From: Marinifilum sp. D737
GTDB taxonomy: Bacteria; Bacteroidota; Bacteroidia; Bacteroidales; Marinifilaceae
Assembly (NCBI RefSeq): GCF_026672275.1
Contig: NZ_JANQCD010000008.1
Coordinates: 62,001 to 126,000 of the forward strand
DNA length: 64,000 nt
Direction: 5' to 3'
Positions 47,873-58,594 of the stretch are shown piece by piece. The notes below the pieces were generated by a model. The model did no database searches. It saw nothing but the letters and a program-made list of their open reading frames with translations, and was not told where the DNA came from. The first letter of the stretch is position 1; each line of letters opens with the position of its first letter. The translations under genes were made by a program, and so were the position numbers.

Positions 47873-49804
47873 ATGAATTTTCGTAACAAATCTATCATTT
47901 GGGTTGGTTCCATTATTGTTGTTGCTTTTGCAATAACTGCCTATTTTATTGGTGAAAAAATGACTCAATCCACTCGAAAGATGAGTGTAGACTTGGCTTT
48001 GGCAAAGGCGAATAATAGTTTGCTAATTGTTGAAACTGAAATTGAAAAAAGTTGCAGGCAAGCTGAACTTTTTACCGATGCAGTGGAAGAATTTGCTTAT
48101 GGTCAGGAGATCCCTTTGATTAAAGAGATACTACAATCAGATTTAATTGAAAGTTCAGAAATATCTGCTCGTTGGTTTATTAGAGTTGACGAGAAAGATA
48201 AGGTAAGCGGAATTGTTTTGGAAAAATCTGCTGATTCTATTCTGGTAAAATCTACTTCTCCTATTCATGAAAAAATACTTTGGGATCAGCTGAAAAATTT
48301 AAAAGGTACGGTTTTAACTCAGCCATACAAAAACGATCATGGTAAGGAACTCATCAGCATTTTAACACCGGTAATTGTAAATTCACATATTCACGGAATC
48401 ATAGGTTTTGATATAGATCTGAGAAAGTTTCAGCAGGTGTTCTATGATAATAAATCGCTAAGAAGAGCATATGTTAGTATCATTTCGAAAAATGGCATTT
48501 GTATTACACACCCTGATGAAAATCTGATTGGAAAGCAGGTAGCAAATCATCAGGATTCCAGTGTTATGCACCTGGCTTTGCGTTCGGGAGAAAAGCAACA
48601 GAAGGAAGTAATATCAGAATATTTAAACCTTCCTGTAATGAGGGTATATAAACCCATTCGAATTGCAAATGGCGATGATTATTGGCTGATAACGGTTAGT
48701 GTTCCTTTGTTTAACGTGAAGGAATCGGTAATTGAAATGCGCAATTTGGTATTTCTGATTGGATTGGTTCTGGCTCTTTTGCTTATGGTTTTCCTCTATT
48801 TTTCTCAGCGCCGTTGGCTTTACGAGTCAACCAAAAGAAGAAGAGCAGAAAAGCGCCATTTGAATGAGGTAAGCAAACTTTCCTCTATTATGGAGAGTAC
48901 CGATCAAATTATGATTTTTTCAGTAGGTCACGATTACAAGTATACTAGTTTTAATAGCGTGCATAAAGAAGAGGTGCTGAGATTTGAAAATGAAGTCATT
49001 AAGGAAGGGAAGAGTATTTTGGATGCGTACCATGGAGATTTTCGCATCAAAATGAAAATGTATCTTGACCGGGCTTTAGGTGGAGAACACTTTTTAGTGG
49101 AATACCAGCGACACGGAATAGATTACCAGCAAATATTCAATGCCATTTCGGATGCCGATGGTAAAGTTGTTGGTGTTGCCAGTTTTAAGGTAGATATCAG
49201 TGAAACCCTACAGTTGAGGAAGAAGGCTCAAGAGGAAGAAGAGGAGAAGGTTAAGGCTCAGTTAAAGAATATCAAAAATCAAATTAATCCTCATTTCCTG
49301 TTCAATTCCTTAAACTCACTCTATGCTTTGGTAGATGGAGAGCCTAAATTGGCTCGTAAGTTCATTGTGAATTTGTCAAAGGTATATCGATATCTGCTCG
49401 ACAGTAACAACAGTAATTTGATTCAGTTGCAACAGGAAATGGATTTTATAAAGCAATACGTTTTTTTACAAAAAATCCGTTTTGGCGAAAACCTTATCCT
49501 GGAATATGATATCCCCGAGGAGGCAATGCAATGCAAACTGCCATCTGTAAGTATTCAGTCCTTGGTTGAGAATGCCATAAAACACAATGTTATTACCAGC
49601 GATAAACCACTTAGGATACGAATAAAGGTTACTGATGACAATTGTTTGGTGGTTGAAAATCCTTATCAGCCACGTACCGATTTAAATCATTCTCCGGGAA
49701 CAGGATTGAAGAATCTTGATGCTTTGTATTCTTTCCTGGGCGATAGAAAGCCGTATTACGGCATTGAGAAGGAACATTTTATTGCAATCTTGCCTTTGTT
49801 TTAG
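47873..49804 (+). CDS. LytS-type sensor histidine kinase with periplasmic Cache-like sensor
   Basis: This 643-residue inner-membrane kinase has a transmembrane helix at about 7-26 and a second at about 290-310. They flank a large extracytoplasmic domain of dCache pattern (ISKNGICITHPDENLIGKQV; DYWLITVSVPL). A PAS-like part follows, then His_kinase with H474 in NPHFLFNSLNSL and an ATPase with SLVENAIKHN. It has no adjacent regulator; the matching LytTR regulator lies after the protease-SusC-SusD genes. Confidence 0.92.
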   Translation: MNFRNKSIIWVGSIIVVAFAITAYFIGEKMTQSTRKMSVDLALAKANNSLLIVETEIEKSCRQAELFTDAVEEFAYGQEIPLIKEILQSDLIESSEISARWFIRVDEKDKVSGIVLEKSADSILVKSTSPIHEKILWDQLKNLKGTVLTQPYKNDHGKELISILTPVIVNSHIHGIIGFDIDLRKFQQVFYDNKSLRRAYVSIISKNGICITHPDENLIGKQVANHQDSSVMHLALRSGEKQQKEVISEYLNLPVMRVYKPIRIANGDDYWLITVSVPLFNVKESVIEMRNLVFLIGLVLALLLMVFLYFSQRRWLYESTKRRRAEKRHLNEVSKLSSIMESTDQIMIFSVGHDYKYTSFNSVHKEEVLRFENEVIKEGKSILDAYHGDFRIKMKMYLDRALGGEHFLVEYQRHGIDYQQIFNAISDADGKVVGVASFKVDISETLQLRKKAQEEEEEKVKAQLKNIKNQINPHFLFNSLNSLYALVDGEPKLARKFIVNLSKVYRYLLDSNNSNLIQLQQEMDFIKQYVFLQKIRFGENLILEYDIPEEAMQCKLPSVSIQSLVENAIKHNVITSDKPLRIRIKVTDDNCLVVENPYQPRTDLNHSPGTGLKNLDALYSFLGDRKPYYGIEKEHFIAILPLF

Positions 49805-50029
49805 CAAAGCACTTTATTGCCTGCAATCCATTCATACCATTTTTTTTGTCTTTCACTCCCCAATATTTCGGATTCACTCCTTTCTTTTTCCTTGTGAGTT
49901 CGAAATAATTCACTTTTGTTCCGAATTCTTGCTTGGAGCTGATAATGCTGCAGCAATAATGAATGCGAAACAACAAATATGAGGAGATCATCAAGATTTG
50001 ATTGATCTCTTTGAAACAAATCATTATAA

Positions 50030-52732
50030 ATGAATTTAAATACAATTACACCTACTAAGTCGATTGGGAAGCTGATGATAATAGCTTGCATTCTGGGGGG
50101 CATGCATGCTAATTCTTTAGCATCAGAGATCCAATCGATTTCTCCTGAAGAAGGAATCTTTAATTTTTGGAAAAAGAAGAAAAAAGAAACAAAAGTGGAT
50201 TCAACCACGAGCAGTAAATCTAAATCAGATTTAAAGGCTTTTGGAGAAGTAATTACTTCGGATGCCGACACAAAAAAGGGTGTCATTAACATCCACCGTG
50301 TAAAGAAAGATTACTATTTCGAAATTGCTGATTCATTAATGGGACGCGATTTCCTTTTGGTGAATAAGATTTCAAAGGTTCCTTCTCAGGTGAACGAATT
50401 GGGAATGAACAAGGGGATCAACTACCAAAACCTTTTGATTCGCTTTGAAGCAGATACCCTGGAAGAGAAAATCTGGGTGAAAACTTACCATCCTTATTAC
50501 GAAGGAAAAGAAGGGGATGCAATTACCCAATCGGTAAAAGACAATTACATTCCTTCGGTTAGAGAAGCTTTCGAATTGGCTTGTATTGGAAAAGATTCTA
50601 CATCCTATGTTTTTAAAGTAAACAAGGTATTTGATGGATCGGAAAAGAGTTTGAACGATTTATTTGGAGTATTGGGAATGCCTGGTAGTGCAGTTAAGTC
50701 ATTGTCTAAAATTAGTGCAGCAAAAAGTTTTCCTGAGAATGTAATCATGAAATCACTTTTGACCACCAAGGCGGAAGGGATTACTGTTTCGATTGAGGTG
50801 ACTTCCAATATTGTACTATTGGCTGAAAAACCAATGAAACCTCGTTTTGCAGACAGAAGAATCGGTTATTTTACTACCAAGCATTTCTACTATAAGGATT
50901 CACAGCAGGCAGTTGAGAATCGTGAATTTGTAAACCGTTGGAGACTGGAGCCTAAAAAAGAGGATGTTGAAAAGTATTTGGCTGGTGAATTGGTAGAACC
51001 TAAAAAGCCAATTGTATACTATATCGATCCATCAACTCCACCACAATGGAGACAAGCCATTAAAGATGGAATTACAGATTGGCAGGCAGCTTTCGAACAA
51101 GCAGGTTTCAAGAATGCCATTATCGCAAAGAATGCACCTGTGGATGATCCTGATTTTGATGGTGATGATGTTCGTTTTTCAATGATTACCTATGCAGCAT
51201 CAAGCCAGGCGAATGCTATGGGACCTTCTGTTGTAGACCCGCGTTCGGGAGAAATTATTGAAGCAGATGTAATTTGGTGGCACAATGTAATGACCGCTCT
51301 ACATTCATGGATTAGAATTCAAACAGGAAGTATTGATCCAAAAGCAAGAGATAACAAATTTACAGATGAACACATGGCTCATGCCATCCGTTTTGTTTCT
51401 TCTCACGAGATTGGTCACACACTAGGATTGATGCACAATATGGGAGCATCCTATGCTTTCCCGGTGGATTCATTAAGATCGAAATCTTTTACCCAAAGAA
51501 TGGGAGGAACCGCACCATCTATTATGGATTATGCACGTTTCAATTACGTGGCTCAACCAAATGATGGTGTAAAAAACATCACCCCACAAATTGGGGTGTA
51601 CGATAAATATGCCATTGCATGGGCATACCGTTGGATCCATAAGAATACACCTTGGGACGAGTTGCAGGTATTGGGCAATATGATCCGCAAACATGAAAAT
51701 GATCCATTGTATCATTACGGACCTCAGCAATCAGGAAAGAATACAATTGACCCTTCGGCACAAAGTGAAGACTTGGGTGACAACTCGATGAAAGCAAGTC
51801 GTTATGGATTGAAAAATTTGAAGCGAATTGTTCCTGAAGTGGAAAAATGGACCTACGAAGAAGGTGTAAGCTACGAAAAGGCTGGTAAGATGATGATGGG
51901 AGTTATCGGACAATGGTTTACCTATGCCAATCATGTAATTGCAAATATTGGTGGTATCTATTTGGATCAGCCTGTTTATGGTGAGAGCAAAGCAGCATAT
52001 ACTCATGTTGAAAAAGCCAAGCAAAAGGATGCCGTTCAGTACATCATTGAAGAAGTGGTGAAGAATCCTGAATGGATTACCAATGCTGAGATCTACAAAA
52101 AAACATATCCAATTCGCGAATCGGTTATCGGAGACATTGAATATGCACCAACAACGCTTTTCAGAGATTTAAATTCTCAGCTTTTCTTTTCAATTCTTAA
52201 GGATGAGCGTTTGCAAAGAATGTTGCAAAACGAAGCAATGAATGGTAAAAAAGCTTACACGGTAACCGAAATGATGAGAGATCTGCACAATGGTGTTTTT
52301 GCCAAAACCATTAAACGCCAAAAGCTGGATGTCTTTACACGTCAGATGCAGAAAAACTTTGTGGACAACTTAATCATTACCCACAACAAAACCATGGTAA
52401 AGACTACCAAGAAATCACTTCATGATCATCACAATCATTGTGGTTGCGGGCATCACAATCGCATGCCAATGCTTTGCGATTATGCTGTGAAAAGTAAGGA
52501 GATGTTTGATACGGGCAGTGAAGTAGAGGATATGGAAAGCAAGTATGCCGACAGAAATATTTTCTATGCCACGAGCAACAGGGTATCTGATGTGGTATCG
52601 GTGAAACGAGGAGAGCTGATGAGAATCCGGGATCTGCTTAGAAATAGAACAACAATTCATGATGAAGCTACCAAGTTTCATTATCAAGATTTACTTCTTC
52701 GAATTGAAGAAGCGCTTAATATACATCTATAA
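50030..52732 (+). CDS. Secreted zinc metalloprotease (DUF5117/DUF5118 type)
   Basis: This 900-residue protein has a signal peptide at about residues 10-32. A long N-terminal region matches the DUF5118/DUF5117 pattern of Bacteroidota metalloproteases. The extended zinc motif HEIGHTLGLMH is at residues 459-469 (HExxHxxGxxH, metzincin-like), followed by a probable Met-turn in APSIMDYARFNY. A His/Cys-rich patch occurs at about 798-816 (HDHHNHCGCGHH), which is odd for the family and may bind metal. It lies 94 bases before SusC, so it probably makes peptides for that transporter. Confidence 0.9.
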   Translation: MNLNTITPTKSIGKLMIIACILGGMHANSLASEIQSISPEEGIFNFWKKKKKETKVDSTTSSKSKSDLKAFGEVITSDADTKKGVINIHRVKKDYYFEIADSLMGRDFLLVNKISKVPSQVNELGMNKGINYQNLLIRFEADTLEEKIWVKTYHPYYEGKEGDAITQSVKDNYIPSVREAFELACIGKDSTSYVFKVNKVFDGSEKSLNDLFGVLGMPGSAVKSLSKISAAKSFPENVIMKSLLTTKAEGITVSIEVTSNIVLLAEKPMKPRFADRRIGYFTTKHFYYKDSQQAVENREFVNRWRLEPKKEDVEKYLAGELVEPKKPIVYYIDPSTPPQWRQAIKDGITDWQAAFEQAGFKNAIIAKNAPVDDPDFDGDDVRFSMITYAASSQANAMGPSVVDPRSGEIIEADVIWWHNVMTALHSWIRIQTGSIDPKARDNKFTDEHMAHAIRFVSSHEIGHTLGLMHNMGASYAFPVDSLRSKSFTQRMGGTAPSIMDYARFNYVAQPNDGVKNITPQIGVYDKYAIAWAYRWIHKNTPWDELQVLGNMIRKHENDPLYHYGPQQSGKNTIDPSAQSEDLGDNSMKASRYGLKNLKRIVPEVEKWTYEEGVSYEKAGKMMMGVIGQWFTYANHVIANIGGIYLDQPVYGESKAAYTHVEKAKQKDAVQYIIEEVVKNPEWITNAEIYKKTYPIRESVIGDIEYAPTTLFRDLNSQLFFSILKDERLQRMLQNEAMNGKKAYTVTEMMRDLHNGVFAKTIKRQKLDVFTRQMQKNFVDNLIITHNKTMVKTTKKSLHDHHNHCGCGHHNRMPMLCDYAVKSKEMFDTGSEVEDMESKYADRNIFYATSNRVSDVVSVKRGELMRIRDLLRNRTTIHDEATKFHYQDLLLRIEEALNIHL

Positions 52733-52826
52733 TTAGTTAGTGCAGGTTGGGAGAGTTTACCTTCTCCTTACCTGTTTTTTCGTATAAAATAACCATTAAT
52801 TTATAACCAATAAAAAACAAAAGTTT

Positions 52827-55800
52827 ATGAGAAGAATGTTAACCTTGCTTTTGATCTTACTGCCTGCATTTGTTTGGGCACAGGAGATGAAGCTGATTAA
52901 GGGAAAGGTGCTTTCTGAGAGTGATGGCGATGTTCTGATTGGTGCTTCGGTTTATATCGACAAGGCAACAATTGGTGCTGAAACTGGAATGAAGGGAATT
53001 ATTGAAAACATTAGCTTGGGAACCATTACAGATTTCGATGGAAATTTTAGCCTTGAAGTTCCTAAACAATTAAATACCATTTCATGTAGCTTTTTGGGTT
53101 TCGAAACTCAAGTGGTAGACATTAAAGGGAAATCTTTCGTTACCATTAAATTGGGTGAATCAACCAGTGAATTGGGAGAGGTTATCGTTACAGGTTACCA
53201 AAAAATTGAAAAACGAAAAGTAACTTCAGCGGTTGTTAAGGTAAATGCTGATAACATCCGTCAGGCTGGTGTTGCCAATGTTGATCAAATGTTGTCGGGT
53301 CAGTTGGCTGGTGTTACCAGTGTTGTTCAAAGTGGTGCTCCTGGTGCTCCTGCTAAAATTCGTATTCGTGGTACAGCTTCATTAAATGGTACTCAAGATC
53401 CTCTTTGGGTATTGGATGGTATTCCATTGGAAGGAAATGATGTACCTGATTTTAACGACAAAGACAATATCGATCAATTGTACAATTCTTCAATTGCAGG
53501 CTTAAATCCTCAGGACATTCAAGACATTACCGTATTGAAAGATGCTGCTGCGACTGCCATTTATGGTGCGCGTGCTGCCAATGGTGTAATTGTAATCACA
53601 TCTAAAAAAGGAAAAGCGGGAAAAATGAGAGTACAGCTTACCAGCAATACTTCATTTATTTCTAAACCTGATTTTGACAAATTGAACCTGATGAATTCCA
53701 ATGAAAAAGTGGATTTGGAATTGTTAATGGCAGGAAGAAAAGATTTAACCTATAACGCCAGTAAAGGTGGGGTAGCTCAAATTTTAAATGCAAATAACGA
53801 TTGGGCCAATTTCCAGGCTGGTGGTATCGATGCAATTAGTGCAGAATCTTTAGCTGCAATTAATCAATTGAGAACGATTGATCCTAATTTGGAAGATGAA
53901 TTGTATCAGAATGCAGTGAACCAGGATCACTCTTTAAGCATCTCGGGAGGTAGTGAAAATGCTACTTACTATTTTTCTGCTGGAGCACACACCGAGAAAG
54001 GTACAACCAAAGGTACATCGCTGAACCGTTACAATGTTACTTTAAAAACTGATTTTAAATTAACAGATAACTTGTCTTTTGGGGTAAGCATGTTTGCCAA
54101 CCAAAGAAGAAACCAGAGCTTTTTAACAGAGGGTAGCATGTTAACCAACCCATCTCAGTACATTCGTTCTTCTAATCCTTATTTAAGATTAAGAGATGAA
54201 AACGGGAACTATGTGTACAACCAGAACGAAAAAGGTTCATGGCGAATAATTAATTTGGACTATAATATTTTGGAAGAAAGAGAAGGCACAAGACATGTTT
54301 TAAAAGGGAACAACCTAAACTCTATCTTCAATGTGAACTGGAAAATCCATCCGAATTTAACTTATAGATCTCAATTCGGATACCAGGTTGACAAATCAAA
54401 CACTACCAAGGAAGCAGAGCAGGAGACATATTTCGTACGTAGAATTCGTTACAAGAGTGGGTATGGTAATATTGTAGATAATAAGTATGAAAATTACTTT
54501 TTGCCTGAAGGTGGAATGATTAAAAACTGGGATGCAGAGAGTACTTATTACAACTGGAAAAACATTCTTCAGTATTCGAAAACTTTTAACGATTTACATG
54601 AAGTTGATGTGATGGTAGGTAGTGAGATCAGAGAATCTAAATTTACTCAGGTGGCAACTTCTGCTTACGGTTGGAATAGCAAGAACAATACGTCTAAGCC
54701 CGTAATTTATAGAGATGAAGAAGATGCGAAATCATTTCCATTGTTTACGAAAACTTACAGAAAGAACAGGTATGCTTCATTCTTTGGAACTGCATCATAT
54801 ACCTTCAACAGAAAATATACTTTCTTTGGTAGTGTACGTTTTGATGGATCAGACTTGTTTGGAGTAGATTCAAAATACAGATACTTGCCTTTGTATGCAT
54901 TAAGTGGATCATGGAATGCCAAGGAAGAGTCTTTCTTTAGAGATGTGAACTGGTTGAGCGCGTTAAAATTCAGATCTTCATATGGTTTACAAGGAAATAT
55001 CGATAAGCAAAGCTCACCTTATATTGTTGGAACTCCAACTATAGTGACCAACTTACCAGGAAACAGTGAGAATGGAATTACAGTAATGGGGCTTCCTAAC
55101 GACAAATTGAGATGGGAGAAAACTTCAACTTATAATGTTGGTTTCGATTTGTCAGTATTGCGCCATGCAGTTCGCATGTCCTTCGATTATTATCATCGTA
55201 AGGGGACTGATTTGATTGGATCGCAGGCTGTTCCTTTGGAGAATGGATTCAACTCGATGTCGGTAAACTGGGCTGAAATGACCAATAAAGGTTGGGAATT
55301 AAGCATTTCTACTCGTAATATTAAAACAGACAATTTTGAGTGGAATACAAACTTTAACATTGCTCACAACGAAAACAAAGTATTAAAAGAGCAGCAACAA
55401 ATCAATTCTACAACTCCATCACGTGAAGGTTACTCAGCCAATTCAGTTTGGGTAATTAAAACAGCAGGATTGGATGAAAATGGTTACCCTCAATTCAAAA
55501 AAGATGGCAATATTGTATCGGCAGATGAGTATTTCTCATTGTATGACCAAATGGCTGATTACTATCCTAACTATTTGGCAGGATCAAAATTGACGAATGA
55601 AGAGTTGAATGACTTGCTTGTGAATGTAGGTAGCAGAGATCCAAAATACTCTGGTGGTATCATCAATACTTTCAAATACAAAAACATTGACCTTACGGTT
55701 TCGGCCAACTTCAATTTGGGAATGAATGTAATGGAAAGACCTCCTTATAGCATGACTCAATATGATAAATCAAACAATGCTTCAAGAGTTCTTTTGGATG

Positions 55801-56159
55801 TATTAAGAGGTGACAACAAATTCTTGCCAAACTTAATGACAAAAGCATCAGCTGATGGACAGTATTGGATGCAAGAGCAATTATACACCAATATGCGCCC
55901 TGATTTCTACAACAGTTTAGACATTTGGCACAAAGAGGTGAATTACCTAAGAATTAGTAGCATTCGTTTGGGATATACCCTGGACAAGAATATGCTTCAA
56001 GATCTTGGTTTGTCTGGTGTTCGTTTGAGTTTTGAAGCCAGAAATCCTTTCGTGATTTCTAATGGTTATGATGGATATTTCGATCCTGAATCTTTTGGAA
56101 ATATTTATGCTCAACCACAGCAAAAATCTTATACCATTGGTGTTAACCTTACATTTTAA
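52827..56159 (+). CDS. SusC/RagA family TonB-linked outer-membrane transporter
   Basis: This 1110-residue protein has a signal peptide ending FVWAQ and a carboxypeptidase-D regulatory-like domain (about 20-110). The plug has the hallmark LKDAAATAIYGARAANGVIV, and a beta-barrel runs to the end (YTIGVNLTF). It imports large oligomers with its SusD partner. The genes are in the order metalloprotease-susC-susD with almost no gap before susD. The metalloprotease context points to peptides rather than glycans (RagAB-like); no glycosidase is present. Confidence 0.95.
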   Translation: MRRMLTLLLILLPAFVWAQEMKLIKGKVLSESDGDVLIGASVYIDKATIGAETGMKGIIENISLGTITDFDGNFSLEVPKQLNTISCSFLGFETQVVDIKGKSFVTIKLGESTSELGEVIVTGYQKIEKRKVTSAVVKVNADNIRQAGVANVDQMLSGQLAGVTSVVQSGAPGAPAKIRIRGTASLNGTQDPLWVLDGIPLEGNDVPDFNDKDNIDQLYNSSIAGLNPQDIQDITVLKDAAATAIYGARAANGVIVITSKKGKAGKMRVQLTSNTSFISKPDFDKLNLMNSNEKVDLELLMAGRKDLTYNASKGGVAQILNANNDWANFQAGGIDAISAESLAAINQLRTIDPNLEDELYQNAVNQDHSLSISGGSENATYYFSAGAHTEKGTTKGTSLNRYNVTLKTDFKLTDNLSFGVSMFANQRRNQSFLTEGSMLTNPSQYIRSSNPYLRLRDENGNYVYNQNEKGSWRIINLDYNILEEREGTRHVLKGNNLNSIFNVNWKIHPNLTYRSQFGYQVDKSNTTKEAEQETYFVRRIRYKSGYGNIVDNKYENYFLPEGGMIKNWDAESTYYNWKNILQYSKTFNDLHEVDVMVGSEIRESKFTQVATSAYGWNSKNNTSKPVIYRDEEDAKSFPLFTKTYRKNRYASFFGTASYTFNRKYTFFGSVRFDGSDLFGVDSKYRYLPLYALSGSWNAKEESFFRDVNWLSALKFRSSYGLQGNIDKQSSPYIVGTPTIVTNLPGNSENGITVMGLPNDKLRWEKTSTYNVGFDLSVLRHAVRMSFDYYHRKGTDLIGSQAVPLENGFNSMSVNWAEMTNKGWELSISTRNIKTDNFEWNTNFNIAHNENKVLKEQQQINSTTPSREGYSANSVWVIKTAGLDENGYPQFKKDGNIVSADEYFSLYDQMADYYPNYLAGSKLTNEELNDLLVNVGSRDPKYSGGIINTFKYKNIDLTVSANFNLGMNVMERPPYSMTQYDKSNNASRVLLDVLRGDNKFLPNLMTKASADGQYWMQEQLYTNMRPDFYNSLDIWHKEVNYLRISSIRLGYTLDKNMLQDLGLSGVRLSFEARNPFVISNGYDGYFDPESFGNIYAQPQQKSYTIGVNLTF

Positions 56160-56168
56160 TTGAGAGAA

Positions 56169-57500
56169 ATGAGAAAATTTAGTACATATTTATTTTTATT
56201 GCTGGCAGTAGTATCATTCTCTGCCTGTGAGGATTATTTGGATGTAAAGCCAAAGGATAGAGTGATTCCAACTACAGGAGAAGATTTTAGAGATCTTTTA
56301 AGCAGTGCTTACCATGCAATTCCTGCTGATAAAGCGAAGTTGGCTTTTCGCACCGACGAAGTAAAATTAAATGAAAACAGGTATGATTTATCCAATGTAA
56401 AGGACATTTACATGTGGAACGATGCCAATCCTGCTGATAATACAATTGCCTATACTTATGATATTTTTTACAAAGTAATCATGTATGCCAATCATGTGAT
56501 TGCAGAAGGTGATGGTGCAACCGAAGCGACACAGGAAGAGATTGACCAGATTTTAGGAGAAGCGTATCTATTAAGAGCTTACATTCATTTTAACCTGGTA
56601 AACATGTTTGGAAAGCCTTATCAGAAAGCAAGCGCTGCTACAGATCGAGGAATTCCTCTTTCTCTGAAAATTGATAGCGAGGCAGAATACATTCCAAATA
56701 CAGTTGCTGAAGTATATGAGCAAATTCAATCGGATATTGAACAAGGTCTTTCTAAATTGAAAGTGGATACTTATGCAACAGGTTTAAACTATCGATTTAG
56801 TAAGGTGGCTGCATTGGCATTTCAGTCGAGAGTATATTTGTATATGGCAGAATACGCAAAAGCTCAGGAAAGTGCTTTGGAAGCATTAAAATTGAAAGCA
56901 GATTTACAGGATTTGCTAGCTGACAACTCGAAAGCACCGCATATGTACGATGCTGTAGAAAGCATTCTTGCCATGGACGATAATGTGAATAGTGATTTAC
57001 GTAGTGCTACTTATATTTCAGAAGAAATGAAGGCGGCATTTGAGCAAAGCAATGATTTGCGTTTTGCCTTGTATTTTGAAGCTGATGGTGAAGAATTTGC
57101 CATTAATAAAGGGGTTGAGTTGGCTTCGAAATGTACTTTCCGTACTGCTGAATTGTATCTGATTGTAGCAGAATGTAAGGCTCGTTTGGATGAATTGGAT
57201 GACGCGAAAGATTATTTGAATCAGTTAAAATCAAAACGATTGATAGCAGATTTCTATGCTACTGAAGAAACAAGAATCAATGCATTGAATAAAGTAAATT
57301 TAATTGCTGAGATTGCTACGGAACGTTTCCGTGAGTTAGCTTTCGAAGGTCACCGTTGGTTCGACTTAAGAAGAACAACACAGGAAGAAATCGTTCATAC
57401 ATACAAGGGTGAAACTGCAACTCTTATAAAGAACGATCCTCGTTATACATTGCGTTTCCCTCAGGAAGCAATAGACAATAATCCTAATTTGAGAGATTAG
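56169..57500 (+). CDS. SusD/RagB family substrate-binding lipoprotein
   Basis: This ~443-residue surface lipoprotein caps the SusC barrel. The signal ends in SACEDYLDVKPKDR (lipobox cysteine, then acidic residues). TPR-like helices follow (EAYLLRAYIHFNLVNMFGKP) and the RagB/SusD end has RFRELAFEGHRWFDLRR. The ATG at 56169 is preferred; a TTG at 56160 directly after the susC stop is in frame. It is shorter than many SusD proteins (500-600). Confidence 0.93.
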   Translation: MRKFSTYLFLLLAVVSFSACEDYLDVKPKDRVIPTTGEDFRDLLSSAYHAIPADKAKLAFRTDEVKLNENRYDLSNVKDIYMWNDANPADNTIAYTYDIFYKVIMYANHVIAEGDGATEATQEEIDQILGEAYLLRAYIHFNLVNMFGKPYQKASAATDRGIPLSLKIDSEAEYIPNTVAEVYEQIQSDIEQGLSKLKVDTYATGLNYRFSKVAALAFQSRVYLYMAEYAKAQESALEALKLKADLQDLLADNSKAPHMYDAVESILAMDDNVNSDLRSATYISEEMKAAFEQSNDLRFALYFEADGEEFAINKGVELASKCTFRTAELYLIVAECKARLDELDDAKDYLNQLKSKRLIADFYATEETRINALNKVNLIAEIATERFRELAFEGHRWFDLRRTTQEEIVHTYKGETATLIKNDPRYTLRFPQEAIDNNPNLRD

Positions 57501-57697
57501 GACGGATTAGTGTCATGTGAATACTCAAATGATGTATAAGTCGAACTTATTGGTTTGTTTTTGGGAAGTAATAAAAAGTAAGCATAGCAGTAGCTACGAG
57601 AGTCTTTTTATTCCAAAGCAAAAACAATCAAGAACAAGATTTGCTGCGTCAGTTGCGTGTTGACAGGGCACTTAGCATATCATTTGAATCAAAAATT

Positions 57698-57730
57698 GGG
57701 GCATTCCGTAATGGAATGCCCCTTTTCTTT
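57698..57730 (+). terminator. Rho-independent terminator after the SusCD block
   Basis: GGGGCATTCC and GGAATGCCCC form a perfect ten-base stem with a five-base loop, followed by T-rich sequence. It lies 33 bases before the next regulator gene, so that gene is at least partly separate from susD. Confidence 0.9.
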
Positions 57731-57762
57731 TGTAAATTGGCGCCTTCAAAATATAAAAGGAG

Positions 57763-58533
57763 ATGATAGAAGTAGTAATCATAGAGGATGAACAGTTGGC
57801 AGCACGTGAGTTGGAGAAGATGCTTTTGAGTCTGCGTCCGGATCAAATTCAAATTACAGCACATTTAGAGAATGTTAAGGATGCTGTGAAGTACCTTTCT
57901 TCACATAAGCCCGATTTGATTTTTATGGACATTCACCTGGGTGATGGCAATAGTTTTGGCATTTTCGATAAAATAAGTGTTGATAGTCCCTTGATTTTCA
58001 CTACGGCTTACGATCAGTATGCCATACAGGCCTTTAAGCAAAACAGTGTGGATTACTTGCTAAAGCCGATTGATCCGGATGATTTGGAAATGGCCTTGCA
58101 AAAATTCGAAAAGAATTATCAAAACAAGGAAAGTATAGATTTGTCTACACTGCAACATTCTTTACATCATTTGGTGGCTGGAAATGCATACCAGGAACGC
58201 TTCATGGTAAGTCTTGGCGATCGTTTGTGTTCTCTTGAGGTGGATAAAATCGCTTATTTTATGGCCGATGGAAAATCGCTCTACCTTTTCGATTTAGAAG
58301 GGCACCGTTATTTGTGCGATGGCACTTTAAGCTCTTTGGAGGGCAAATTGAATCCCAAAAGATTCTTTCGCATCAACCGTAAGTTTATGGTGAGTTATGC
58401 CTCTATTATCGACATGCATTACTACTCGAAAACACGAATCAAACTCAATCTGAAACCCGATCAGGCAGAATGTATAGATGCCATTGTGAGCCAGGACCGA
58501 TGCAACGATTTTAAGCAATGGTTGAATGGCTGA
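57763..58533 (+). CDS. LytTR family response regulator (partner of the Cache kinase)
   Basis: This 256-residue regulator has a receiver with D56 in FMDIHLGDG and a C-terminal LytTR domain with RFFRINRKFMVSYASI. It is the only LytTR gene near the Cache-LytS kinase, although the protease and SusCD genes lie between. A likely circuit is kinase to this regulator to the susCD/protease promoter; this is inferred from position. A terminator separates it from susD. Confidence 0.92.
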   Translation: MIEVVIIEDEQLAARELEKMLLSLRPDQIQITAHLENVKDAVKYLSSHKPDLIFMDIHLGDGNSFGIFDKISVDSPLIFTTAYDQYAIQAFKQNSVDYLLKPIDPDDLEMALQKFEKNYQNKESIDLSTLQHSLHHLVAGNAYQERFMVSLGDRLCSLEVDKIAYFMADGKSLYLFDLEGHRYLCDGTLSSLEGKLNPKRFFRINRKFMVSYASIIDMHYYSKTRIKLNLKPDQAECIDAIVSQDRCNDFKQWLNG

Positions 58534-58594
58534 TTGCAGTTTGAATTGAAAGGTGAAGCCAATATAGATTTACAGCAGGTAATTTAAAGTACAA

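Noticed and set aside
49779-50292. Minus-strand frames of 88 and 163 codons across the start of the metalloprotease gene
   Set aside because: They overlap the metalloprotease signal peptide region and the end of the sensor kinase; the sequence is low-complexity (runs of F, S and K) with no recognisable domain.
57649-57864. 71-codon minus-strand frame over the terminator and regulator start
   Set aside because: It overlaps the strong terminator and the LytTR gene and has no features.
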